A program made the translations under genes and the position numbers. From Treponema_I sp045599005 (lineage in GTDB: Bacteria > Spirochaetota > Spirochaetia > Treponematales > Treponemataceae), in the NCBI GenBank assembly GCA_045599005.1, contig JAZRVF010000001.1:141368-205367 (forward strand): a stretch of 64,000 bases of DNA, in the 5' to 3' direction. Under the pieces are notes generated by a model. It saw only the letters and a program-made list of their open reading frames with translations. It made no database searches and was not told the origin of the DNA. Shown in pieces: positions 8,804 to 17,018 of the stretch (position 1 is the stretch's first letter; each line of letters begins with the position of its first letter).

Positions 8804-9715
8804 ATGAAAAACGATTTTGAGCCGCTTCTTCTTGAATTTTACGATGACCTGCGCATGGTAGAAAGCAAAGCGGCCCAGACTGCGGAAACTTATCTTCTTG
8901 CCGCAGAACAGCTGTGTCTGTGGTGCGGTGAGAAAAAGACTGCAATAAAAGATCTGGATGTTCACCTGCTTACGGAGTATTTTGCCTTTCGGAGTCTGAA
9001 TGCTGATGAGCAGACTGTTGCAAAAGACATATCTGCTCTGCGTTCTTTCGGGTCTTTTCTCTGCAGAAAAGAGATCTGGCCGCAGAATCATTGTCTGCTT
9101 CTTCAGAAACCGCGGCTTACAAGAGCTTTGCCCCGTGTCCTCTCTGTTGAGCAGATTGATCAGTTCCTGGAATCCATTGATGTGACCACTCCCCTGGGAA
9201 TCCGCGACAGAGCGCTTTTTGAGCTGATTTATTCCTCCGGTCTGCGGATAAGTGAAATCTCGTCCCTGCTTATGGCAAATATGCACATTGAGGACAGGCT
9301 TCTCTGGGTTCGCGGAAAAGGGGATAAAGAGCGGATGGTTCCTTTCGGGGATGAGGCTGTAAGATGCATGACGCGTTATCTGGAGGAGGTGCGGCCTGCT
9401 CTCGTGAAGGGAAAAAATGTCCCCTGGGTTTTTGTCACCCGGAGAGGCGGATATTTTTCGCGCAAGGGTATCTGGAAACGCTTTCATGAGCTGGAAGAAC
9501 AGTGCGGCCTGAATGCAAAAGTCCATACATTGCGGCATTCCTTTGCAACTCATCTTCTTGCAGGTGGTGCGGATCTCCGTTCTGTTCAGGAACTTCTTGG
9601 GCATGCTGATCTGTCTACAACGCAGATTTACACACATATTACTGATGACGAGCTGGAATCCTATCACAGACAGTATCTGCCTGTTGTCACCGGACTCGAT
9701 GATGAAAATGACTGA
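8804..9715 (+). CDS. Tyrosine site-specific recombinase, XerC/XerD family (first copy)
   Basis: A 303-residue tyrosine recombinase for chromosome dimer resolution. The N-terminal SAM-like DNA-binding domain covers about residues 1-105. Catalytic residues are visible in SSGLRISE (Arg), the beta-hairpin GKGDKERMVPF (Lys), VHTLRHSFATHLL (His-xx-Arg), ELLGHADLSTT (His) and TQIYTHI (Tyr nucleophile). It lies between ftsZ and a TPR lipoprotein gene, and a second family member lies 4 kb downstream, so the two probably form the XerC/XerD pair. Which is which cannot be settled from motifs alone. Confidence 0.93.
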   Translation: MKNDFEPLLLEFYDDLRMVESKAAQTAETYLLAAEQLCLWCGEKKTAIKDLDVHLLTEYFAFRSLNADEQTVAKDISALRSFGSFLCRKEIWPQNHCLLLQKPRLTRALPRVLSVEQIDQFLESIDVTTPLGIRDRALFELIYSSGLRISEISSLLMANMHIEDRLLWVRGKGDKERMVPFGDEAVRCMTRYLEEVRPALVKGKNVPWVFVTRRGGYFSRKGIWKRFHELEEQCGLNAKVHTLRHSFATHLLAGGADLRSVQELLGHADLSTTQIYTHITDDELESYHRQYLPVVTGLDDEND

Positions 9716-9790
9716 TTACGGCTCAGATATAATTTGATTAAAAGCGATAAAACAGATCAGAGGTTTTTCCGGTCTGTTATGGGAGTTGAT

Positions 9791-10540
9791 ATGGATAAAA
9801 ACAAACAGCAAAATAAAAACAGCATTTTTGTTCTGTTCTGCCTGATTCTTTGCAGTACGGTGATTTTTACCTCCTGCGGACCGAACACGAATTATATTAA
9901 AAGGGTCCAGTCTCTGGAAGAGAATGTATCAAGTCCCACAACAATTGACGAACTTAAAGAAGCGATAAAAAAATATCAGGATCGTGTTGAAGATATTATT
10001 GCCGCAGAATCCCAGACGGGAATCTGGTATAAGATTCTTGCGACCCGTTATATTGACAACAAAATGTATGCTGAAGCCCTCAATGCACTTCAGCGTGCGA
10101 TCACATATTATCCCACCAACCAGAATCTGTATTACTATGTGGGTGTCTGTGCAGGTTACATGGCCAATTCGGCACTTGATTTTGATGTGGACGGCTATAA
10201 TCCTGAGCGGATCAATTATCTTAAGCTGTCTGAATCCGGGTATCTGCGTGCTCTCGAACTGGAGAGCACTTACGCACGCGCCTTGTACGGATTAAGTGTC
10301 CTTTACGTCTATGAGCTTGACAGAAGCTATGATGCCATTCCTCTGCTTGAGAAGCTGCTGACAATTGATACGAAGGATGTGGACGCAATGTTCCTGCTTG
10401 GACATGCCTATTATCTGAACTATGAGTTCCAGTTGGCCGCTGACATGTATGACCGTGTGGCAAAGACAACAACATCTGACAAAACCCGGAAAGAGGCGGA
10501 AGCAGATAAGAAAACCGCTTTGGACGCTCTTTACGGTTGA
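9791..10540 (+). CDS. TPR-containing lipoprotein
   Basis: A 249-residue exported protein. The N-terminus has a basic head, a hydrophobic stretch (SIFVLFCLILCSTVIF) and a lipobox-like TSC, so Cys near residue 31 is probably lipidated. Tetratricopeptide-like helices follow (EALNALQRAITYYPTNQNLYY, ALYGLSVLYVYELDRSY, DAMFLLGHAYYLNYEFQLAA), suggesting a periplasm-facing scaffold. The ATG at 9791 has GGGAG 5 nt upstream, while a reading from 9734 would bury the signal sequence behind about 19 residues. It lies between a recombinase gene and dprA; no partner is evident. Confidence 0.85.
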   Translation: MDKNKQQNKNSIFVLFCLILCSTVIFTSCGPNTNYIKRVQSLEENVSSPTTIDELKEAIKKYQDRVEDIIAAESQTGIWYKILATRYIDNKMYAEALNALQRAITYYPTNQNLYYYVGVCAGYMANSALDFDVDGYNPERINYLKLSESGYLRALELESTYARALYGLSVLYVYELDRSYDAIPLLEKLLTIDTKDVDAMFLLGHAYYLNYEFQLAADMYDRVAKTTTSDKTRKEAEADKKTALDALYG

Positions 10541-10561
10541 TACTGTCCGGGATCATAGCTT

Positions 10562-11524
10562 ATGGAAAGTATTCAGGAATTCAGCGATAAAAAGCAGATA
10601 TTGCGCTGTGCTTTGGCCAGAATCAGATTTCTGCATGCAATGGAACGGGTTTCTCTTCTGGAAGAGATGGATTCCGCCGAAGATCTGGCCTGTTTTGAGA
10701 AATCCGATTTTGAGAAAAAGTTCCACAGAAAAATAAAATCTTCCACCTGGGACAGGAAAAGTGTTGTTGAACGTGCGGAACGTGATGCGGCCTTGCTCCG
10801 GGTTCAGAAAATCGGTCTTGCATTGTTTTCTGAGAGGAATTATCCCCCTTTGCTCCGTGAGATCGGTCAGCCTCCTTTCAGTCTCTTTTACCGCGGAAAC
10901 CTGCAGGCCTGTGTCAGACCGTCCATTGCAGTTGTTGGAACAAGAAATCCTACAGCAAAAGGTCTCCGCACCGCCTTTGATTTTTCAAGAGAATGTGCGC
11001 TTATGGGCGTGACTGTCGTAAGCGGTCTTGCGATGGGGATTGATGCCTCCGCACACAGAGGTGCACTGTCAGCCTTGTCTTCTGAGAATCCGGCCGGAAC
11101 AACTGTGGCAGTCTGTGGAACCGGCATTGACCAGAGCGGCCCGCGTCTGAACCGTAAGCTTGCCGAGCAGATTCTGCAGAAAGGTGGCTGCATTGTAAGT
11201 GAATATCCGCCGGAATTCCCCGGTTCCCACTGGACATTCCCTGAACGAAACCGCATAATTTCAGGGTTGTCAAAGGGTATTGCCGTAATTGAGGCGCCGG
11301 AAAAGTCAGGTTCTTTAATTACTGCTGATTTTGCACTTGAACAAAACCGCGATTTGTTTATACATAGTAATGCAGTGGATTTTGCACGCAGACAGTCCCA
11401 GAAGGGTGGTGTCCTTTCTTTTGTGGAAGACGGAGCCATTGTGGTGGAAACTGCGGAGGAAGCTTGCAGAGAAGCTTTCTGCATCAGAAAAAACAGAACG
11501 GTGCAAGGTACATTTGATTTTTGA
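10562..11524 (+). CDS. dprA: DNA-processing protein DprA/Smf
   Basis: A 320-residue Rossmann-fold protein that loads RecA on incoming single-stranded DNA. Family motifs are AVVGTRNPTAKGLRTA (about residue 122), VVSGLAMGIDASAHRGAL (about residue 153) and SLITADFALEQNRDLF near the C-terminal third. An N-terminal helical region of about 80 residues is present, but there is no C-terminal winged-helix domain. It precedes topA, the same order as smf-topA in Bacillus subtilis. Its TGA lies 20 nt before the topA start. Confidence 0.94.
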   Translation: MESIQEFSDKKQILRCALARIRFLHAMERVSLLEEMDSAEDLACFEKSDFEKKFHRKIKSSTWDRKSVVERAERDAALLRVQKIGLALFSERNYPPLLREIGQPPFSLFYRGNLQACVRPSIAVVGTRNPTAKGLRTAFDFSRECALMGVTVVSGLAMGIDASAHRGALSALSSENPAGTTVAVCGTGIDQSGPRLNRKLAEQILQKGGCIVSEYPPEFPGSHWTFPERNRIISGLSKGIAVIEAPEKSGSLITADFALEQNRDLFIHSNAVDFARRQSQKGGVLSFVEDGAIVVETAEEACREAFCIRKNRTVQGTFDF

Positions 11525-11544
11525 GATTCAGGAAGGGATTGATT

Positions 11545-13656
11545 ATGGCTACAGCAAAAAAGACTACAAAGAAATCATCAAAAAAGCAGACCCTGGTAAT
11601 AGTCGAATCTCCTGCAAAAGCAAAAACAATTGAAAAATATCTGGGTTCTGGATATACGGTCCGGGCATCCATGGGGCATCTTATAGACCTGCCAAAAAGT
11701 CGCATCGCAATTGATGTGGAAAACGGGTTCCAGCCTGAGTACATCACAGTGCGCGGTCGTTCCGCCATGCTCAAGGAGCTTCAGAAAGAGGCAAAAAAAG
11801 CAGACATTGTTCTGCTGGCATCTGATAATGACCGTGAAGGCGAGGCGATTGCCTATCATCTGCGGAATGCCTTTGAGGACAAGACATCCGCGTCCATAAG
11901 CCGCATTGTTTTTAATGAGATCACTCCGGTGGCAATAAAAGCTGCCGTAAAACAGCCTCATGAGATTGATGAGTTCAAGGTGAATGCCCAGAAAGCACGC
12001 CGTGTTCTTGACAGACTTGTGGGTTACAATCTTTCTCCGCTTCTCTGGAAAAAAGTGAAGAACGGTCTTTCTGCCGGACGTGTCCAGTCTGTCGCCCTGC
12101 GTCTTATCTGTGAACGTGAGAAAGAGGTTGAAGATTTTATTCCCGAGGAATTCTGGACTCTTGAGACTGAATTCAGCAAAAAACGGATTAATTTCGGTGC
12201 CCAGCTGATCCTTTACAAAGGTGAGAAAGTTGAGCTCAAGACACAGGGCGAGGTTGATGCCATCATTGAGCAGATCCGCGGTGTGGAATGCAGGGTCACA
12301 GACATAAAGACACAGGAGAGAACCCTTAAACCTAAGGCTCCCTTTACAACTTCAAAACTCCAGCAGGCTGCCGCAAACAGGCTGGGCTTTACTTCGCGTA
12401 AAACAATGCAGGTTGCCCAGCAGCTTTACGAAGGTGTTGCCATCGGTTCAAACCGTGTGGGTCTGATCACATACATGCGAACTGACTCAACCCGTATTTC
12501 CGATACCGCAATCAATGACGTGCGCGAATGGCTGAGTGCCAATTACCCTGACCAGCTTCCGGAAAAGCCCATTGTCTACACAGTCGGGGCAAAAGCACAG
12601 GATGCCCATGAGGCAATACGGCCCACATACACAAAATACACTCCCGATTATGTCAAGGAGTATCTTACAAAGGATCAGCACCGTCTTTACCAGCTGATCT
12701 GGGAAGCTTTCGTCTCAAGCCAGATGAACAGTGCAAGAAGCCGTACAGAGAGCATTGATATTACGGCAGGCGATGCAGTCTTCAGGGCTTCTGCAAGCAA
12801 AATCACGGAGAAAGGTTTTTATAACGTTATCAAACTGCTTTCCTCTAAAGAGGAAGTATCCGGAAGTATTCCCGCCCTTGAGAAGGACGATGTTCTTGAG
12901 CCCAAAGAATTCAAGCCTGAACAGCATTTTACACAGGGACCTTCCAGATATACAGATGCTTCAATCGTAAAGACTCTGGAAGAGAAAGGGATCGGACGTC
13001 CTTCAACCTACGCGCCTATCATCTCTGTCCTTCTGGACCGTTACTACATCAACAGGACAAACAAGCAGCTGGTTCCGACCCAGCTGGGCCGCATGATCAA
13101 TGATATTCTTGTGGAATCTTTTCCTGATGTCATCAATGAGAATTTCACCGCAGATGTGGAGACAAAACTTGACGGCGTTGCGGAAGGTCAGATTGAATGG
13201 CCTAAAATGATGTCCGACTTTTATTTTCCCTTCAAGACCCATCTTGATAAGATCATGGAATCTCTTGAGAGCGTGAAAGGCTCCATGGATGAAGTTTCCG
13301 AAGAGAAATGTGAGAAATGTGGCAGACCGATGCTTAAGAAGCTGGGACGTTTCGGGTATTTCCTGGCCTGCTCCGGTTTTCCTGAATGCCGCAACACAAA
13401 ATCCATTCCTCTTGCAAAATGTCCCAGATGTGGCGGTGATGTTGTTGAACGGAAGTCAAAAGGACGTGGAAAATCCTTCTTCGGCTGTACGAATTATCCG
13501 ACCTGTGATTTCCTTACCCATTTCAAACCGATTAATGCCAAGTGTCCTCAGTGCGGACAGTTCATGGTGGAAAAATACGACAAGAAGCATGGTTCCTTCA
13601 AGTCATGCATAAACCCTGACTGCAATTATCTGCACACAATTGATGATGAAGAATGA
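11545..13656 (+). CDS. topA: DNA topoisomerase I
   Basis: A 703-residue type IA topoisomerase relaxing negative supercoils. The TOPRIM domain opens with TLVIVESPAKAKTIEKYL and contains LASDNDREGEAIAYH; the catalytic tyrosine is in GLITYMRTDSTRIS. Three C-terminal four-cysteine zinc ribbons follow one another (beginning CEKCGRPML, CPRCGGDVV, CPQCGQFMV). The ATG at 11545 has GGAAGGGA about 7 nt upstream, so the eight extra residues of a longer frame are not used. The 3' end overlaps the downstream recombinase gene. Confidence 0.97.
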   Translation: MATAKKTTKKSSKKQTLVIVESPAKAKTIEKYLGSGYTVRASMGHLIDLPKSRIAIDVENGFQPEYITVRGRSAMLKELQKEAKKADIVLLASDNDREGEAIAYHLRNAFEDKTSASISRIVFNEITPVAIKAAVKQPHEIDEFKVNAQKARRVLDRLVGYNLSPLLWKKVKNGLSAGRVQSVALRLICEREKEVEDFIPEEFWTLETEFSKKRINFGAQLILYKGEKVELKTQGEVDAIIEQIRGVECRVTDIKTQERTLKPKAPFTTSKLQQAAANRLGFTSRKTMQVAQQLYEGVAIGSNRVGLITYMRTDSTRISDTAINDVREWLSANYPDQLPEKPIVYTVGAKAQDAHEAIRPTYTKYTPDYVKEYLTKDQHRLYQLIWEAFVSSQMNSARSRTESIDITAGDAVFRASASKITEKGFYNVIKLLSSKEEVSGSIPALEKDDVLEPKEFKPEQHFTQGPSRYTDASIVKTLEEKGIGRPSTYAPIISVLLDRYYINRTNKQLVPTQLGRMINDILVESFPDVINENFTADVETKLDGVAEGQIEWPKMMSDFYFPFKTHLDKIMESLESVKGSMDEVSEEKCEKCGRPMLKKLGRFGYFLACSGFPECRNTKSIPLAKCPRCGGDVVERKSKGRGKSFFGCTNYPTCDFLTHFKPINAKCPQCGQFMVEKYDKKHGSFKSCINPDCNYLHTIDDEE

Positions 13657-14593
13657 TTCTGTCCCTGACCGGGATTTTGAAGGGTTAAAAGCTGAATTCA
13701 TCGAATATCAACGCAGTGTGCGCATGCTTTCTCCTCATTCCGTAAAGGCTCTTTCTCTGGATCTGGGTAAGCTGACTGAACTGCTGCTTTCCCAGGACTG
13801 TGCGAAGAATGGAAAAATCAATGTCCATAAGATTTCCTTCATGATGCTGCGTTCCTGTGTGGGAACGATGGTCCGTCAGGGAGCAGCCCCTGCAAGCGTC
13901 AACAGATTCATATCTTCCGTGCGATCTTTATTTGCCTATTTCTTCCGTCTTGAGTATATTAATATGGATCCGTCTTTGGAACTGAAGAATGTCAAGAATC
14001 CGGTGCGTTTGCCGCGGTTCATGACACCTTCCGAAACGGCGGAACTTGTGGCCCAGCCGGAAAAAAAACAGCTGATCTGGCCTCTGCGTGATAAAGCTCT
14101 GTTTCTTATGCTTTATTCATCCGGGTGCCGTGTTTCCGAGATGGCCGGACTTGAACTGTCAGACTTTTATGATGGTTATAAGTGTGCGGTTGTGCTTGGA
14201 AAAGGGCGTAAAGAGAGGCGTGTGTTTTTTTCCGAGGAGGCGGTTGAGGCTCTTACAGCTTATCTGCCGGAAAGACAGGCCGCTGTCAAAGATGGTGATC
14301 AGGTCAGAAGTGTTTTTGTTACAAAACGCGGAAATCCTCTGAGTGACAGGGGAATCCGTGAAGTTGTCGCCAGGTATTCTTCTTCGGAAGGAACTGGCAA
14401 TCATGTGTCACCTCATGCTTTCAGACACACTTTTGCAACAAGTCTGCTTAACAATGGTGCAGACATCCGCGTGGTGCAGGAACTGCTGGGGCATTCCAGC
14501 ATCTCAACCACGCAACGGTATACCCATGTGTCCAAAGACAGACTGATTGATGTGTATAATCAGGCTCATCCACATGGAAAACCGGAAGAATGA
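13643..14593 (+). CDS. xerC: Tyrosine recombinase XerC/CodV-like (second copy)
   Basis: A 316-residue tyrosine recombinase. Catalytic motifs are SSGCRVSEMAGL (Arg), GKGRKERRVFF (Lys), SPHAFRHTFATSLL (His-xx-Arg), ELLGHSSISTT and QRYTHVS (Tyr). The position topA-xerC-hslV-hslU matches topA-(gid)-codV-clpQ-clpY of Bacillus subtilis, which supports the xerC/codV name over xerD. The start lies inside the topA 3' end: ATG codons at 13643 and 13646 are equally possible and neither has a clear Shine-Dalgarno, suggesting coupling to topA. Confidence 0.92.
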   Translation: MMKNDSVPDRDFEGLKAEFIEYQRSVRMLSPHSVKALSLDLGKLTELLLSQDCAKNGKINVHKISFMMLRSCVGTMVRQGAAPASVNRFISSVRSLFAYFFRLEYINMDPSLELKNVKNPVRLPRFMTPSETAELVAQPEKKQLIWPLRDKALFLMLYSSGCRVSEMAGLELSDFYDGYKCAVVLGKGRKERRVFFSEEAVEALTAYLPERQAAVKDGDQVRSVFVTKRGNPLSDRGIREVVARYSSSEGTGNHVSPHAFRHTFATSLLNNGADIRVVQELLGHSSISTTQRYTHVSKDRLIDVYNQAHPHGKPEE

Positions 14594-14656
14594 TTTTCCG
14601 GCATTTTGATTTGCGGACATTTTGAACCGTCCGTTTATTTTTGGGAGTGATAGACA

Positions 14657-15196
14657 ATGAGTTACGAAAAAGTCAGAAGTACCACAGTGATTGCTGTAAA
14701 AAAAGACGGACACGTTGCAATGGCCGGTGACGGTCAGGTGACCATGGGTGATACAGTTATGAAAGGAAATGCCCGCAAGGTGCGCCGCATGTACGATGGA
14801 AAAGTTCTTACCGGATTCGCAGGTGCCACCGCTGATGCCTTCAATCTTTTTGACAAATTTGAGTCAAAACTGGGTGAATACAGCGGAGACATTACCCGTG
14901 CCGCTGTGGAGCTTGCAAAAATGTGGAGGACAGACAAAGCCCTCCGCAATCTGGAGGCACTTCTTCTTGTTGCAAACAAGGACAAAATCCTCCTGATCAG
15001 CGGAAATGGTGACGTGATTGAACCTGAGCATGATATTCTTGCGATCGGTTCCGGTGGAAACTATGCTTATTCAGCAGCCCTTGCCTATATGGAATCTTCA
15101 TCTTTGAGTGCCCGTGAGATCGCTGAGAAAAGTCTGAGAATTGCGGGAAGCATCTGTATTTATACCAACGACCATATCACAGTGGAAGAACTTTAA
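14657..15196 (+). CDS. hslV: HslV (ClpQ) protease subunit with N-terminal extension
   Basis: A 179-residue proteasome-type peptidase forming the HslVU protease. The body is typical: GDGQVTMGDTVMKGNARKVRR, GFAGATADAFNLFDKFE and LAIGSGGNYAYSAA. The catalytic threonine of E. coli HslV directly follows Met1; here the matching TTV lies at residues 9-11, behind MSYEKVRS. The start is firm (GGGAG about 10 nt upstream and no later ATG before the motif), so either eight residues are removed or Ser2 is exposed as reported for B. subtilis ClpQ. It is followed by hslU after 18 nt. Confidence 0.96.
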   Translation: MSYEKVRSTTVIAVKKDGHVAMAGDGQVTMGDTVMKGNARKVRRMYDGKVLTGFAGATADAFNLFDKFESKLGEYSGDITRAAVELAKMWRTDKALRNLEALLLVANKDKILLISGNGDVIEPEHDILAIGSGGNYAYSAALAYMESSSLSAREIAEKSLRIAGSICIYTNDHITVEEL

Positions 15197-15214
15197 GAGG
15201 AAAAAAGGAATAAA

Positions 15215-16726
15215 ATGGATACCGAGAAAAATCTTGAAAATCTGACTCCAAAGCAGATTGTTGAAAAACTGGACAAATATATCGTGGGCCAGACAAAGGC
15301 GAAAAAAAGTGTGGCCATAGCACTCCGTAACAGAACACGCCGTCTTAAACTGCCGGAAGAAATCCGTGACGAGATTGCACCTAAAAATATTCTGATGATC
15401 GGACCTACAGGTGTTGGAAAAACAGAAATTGCACGCAGACTTGCAAAAATGGTGGGTGCGCCTTTCCTTAAAGTTGAAGCTACAAAGTATACGGAAGTGG
15501 GTTATGTGGGCCGGGATGTTGAATCAATGGTCCGGGATCTTATGGCTGTGGGCTACAACCTTGTGAAGGCGGAAATGCAGGACACACTGAAGGCTGCTGC
15601 CGCGGAGAAAGTGGAGGAGGAACTCCTTGATCTGCTGCTGCCCGGAAGCGGTTCTAAAAAGAAAAAGGTTCATGGTACCGGTGGCAATGACAAATCCAAT
15701 GGATTTTCTTTTCCTGTGCCCGGTGGAATGGCCAGTGTGATGGCTCTGCCTGTCAATCTCAATAATGAGGATGTGGCTGATTCCGAGGAAAAAGAAGAGG
15801 AATCTTCAAAAGAGGAGACTCCAGAAGAAAAAAGCCAGATGAGCGAGACACGGGAAAAATTCCGTGGGATGCTCCGCGAAGGCAGACTGGAGGAGCGTCC
15901 TGTTGAGATAATTGTCCAGAAACGGAACAGAATGCCTTCAATGGAAGTGATCTCTGGCGGAAACATGGAAGACATCGGCAATGCGATGCAGGATCTGTCT
16001 TCAATGCTGAGCGGCCCCAGAACACGGCGGAAGACTGTTACAGTTGCAGAGGCCAGAAACATTCTTATGGAAGAGCAGCTGGAGCGTCTGACTGATCCTG
16101 AGAAAGTCAGTGATGAGGCAAAAAAACGTGTCGAGGAGATGGGTATCATTTTCATCGATGAGATTGACAAGATCGCGGCAGGCGGTGGAAGCAGAAGCGG
16201 TCAGGATGTGAGCCGCGAAGGTGTGCAGCGCGATATTCTTCCCATTGTTGAAGGTTCAAATGTCAATACGAAATACGGCGTTGTGGACACAACACACATC
16301 CTGTTCATTGCAGCAGGTGCCTTCAATGTCTCAAAGCCAAGCGACCTTATTCCTGAACTTCAGGGACGTTTCCCTCTCCGTGTGGAACTGGAATCACTTC
16401 ATGCGGAAGATTTCAGAAAGATTCTGACAGAGCCTCAGAATTCTCTTACAAAGCAGTACATCAGTCTGCTTTCAACAGAAAACGTTACCCTCAGATTTTC
16501 TCCTGAAGCCATTGACCGCATGAGTTCACTGGCCGAAGAAGTGAATACTCGGGTTGAGAACATCGGTGCCCGCCGTCTGCATACAATCATGGAGACACTG
16601 CTTGAGGATCTGTCTTTTGAAGCAGACGAACATTCCGGTGAGACTATTGAGATCTCACGTGAATATGTTGATGAGAAACTGAGCGGCGTCGCCCAGAATC
16701 AGGATCTGTCAAAGTATATTCTGTAA
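15215..16726 (+). CDS. hslU: HslU (ClpY) AAA+ unfoldase
   Basis: A 503-residue ATPase that unfolds substrates for HslV. N-terminal LTPKQIVEKLDKYIVGQ, Walker A GPTGVGKTEIARRLAK (about residue 63) and Walker B GIIFIDEIDKIA (about residue 309) are intact. Between them lies a long intermediate (I) domain with an acidic low-complexity insert (DSEEKEEESSKEETPEEK), making the protein some 60 residues longer than E. coli HslU. The C-terminus, NQDLSKYIL, matches the tail that inserts into HslV. It ends the dcw/topA/hsl run and a terminator follows. Confidence 0.97.
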   Translation: MDTEKNLENLTPKQIVEKLDKYIVGQTKAKKSVAIALRNRTRRLKLPEEIRDEIAPKNILMIGPTGVGKTEIARRLAKMVGAPFLKVEATKYTEVGYVGRDVESMVRDLMAVGYNLVKAEMQDTLKAAAAEKVEEELLDLLLPGSGSKKKKVHGTGGNDKSNGFSFPVPGGMASVMALPVNLNNEDVADSEEKEEESSKEETPEEKSQMSETREKFRGMLREGRLEERPVEIIVQKRNRMPSMEVISGGNMEDIGNAMQDLSSMLSGPRTRRKTVTVAEARNILMEEQLERLTDPEKVSDEAKKRVEEMGIIFIDEIDKIAAGGGSRSGQDVSREGVQRDILPIVEGSNVNTKYGVVDTTHILFIAAGAFNVSKPSDLIPELQGRFPLRVELESLHAEDFRKILTEPQNSLTKQYISLLSTENVTLRFSPEAIDRMSSLAEEVNTRVENIGARRLHTIMETLLEDLSFEADEHSGETIEISREYVDEKLSGVAQNQDLSKYIL

Positions 16727-16759
16727 TCTTCAGTTACTCTTCTCTTTTCAGAATTCAGA

Positions 16760-16799
16760 ACTCCGGGAATCTTTATCACAGACTCCCGGAGTTTTTTTT
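16760..16799 (+). terminator. Intrinsic terminator after hslU
   Basis: ACTCCGGGA at 16760-16768 pairs with TCCCGGAGT at 16784-16792, followed by eight T residues: a textbook rho-independent terminator. It closes the rightward region that begins at mraZ. Confidence 0.9.
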
Positions 16800-16853
16800 C
16801 GGAAATCCCCTTACGGACAGAAACCTTGTATATGTATAAAAAATAGGGGAGTA

Positions 16854-16958
16854 AGACAGCGACTGACAAAAACACACGCAAGGCGGAATGATTGTTTCCA
16901 TGCCGCCTTACGAGTGTAGTGACGATATCTAACGGTTTTGTCAGTTGCTGCCTGTCTG
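16854..16958. repeat. Foldback (inverted-repeat) intergenic element
   Basis: A nested palindrome of about 105 bp. The outer arms are AGACAGCGACTGACAAAA (left, from 16855) and the complement of TTTTGTCAGTTGCTGCCTGTCT (right, from about 16935), matching with small gaps. The inner arms are AAGGCGG (16880-16886) and CCGCCTT (16903-16909), flanked by partial pairing of ACAC/GTGT. It fills most of the gap between the hslU terminator and the convergent GH94-like gene. It could be a MITE-like mobile remnant or a structured 3' end for the leftward transcript. No ORF lies inside. Confidence 0.6.
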
Positions 16959-17018
16959 GTAGTATTTTATAATCTGACTGAAATTCTGTCCGTGAAAGAA
17001 TAATCCCGTTTTTCTGCC

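Noticed and set aside
8615..9667. 350-codon open frame on the minus strand
   Set aside because: Opposite the first Xer recombinase, whose catalytic motifs are all intact; the predicted product has shadow-like composition.
8804..14593. Phage or integrative-element integrases
   Set aside because: Both tyrosine recombinases are short Xer types in conserved housekeeping neighbourhoods, with no attachment sites or phage genes.
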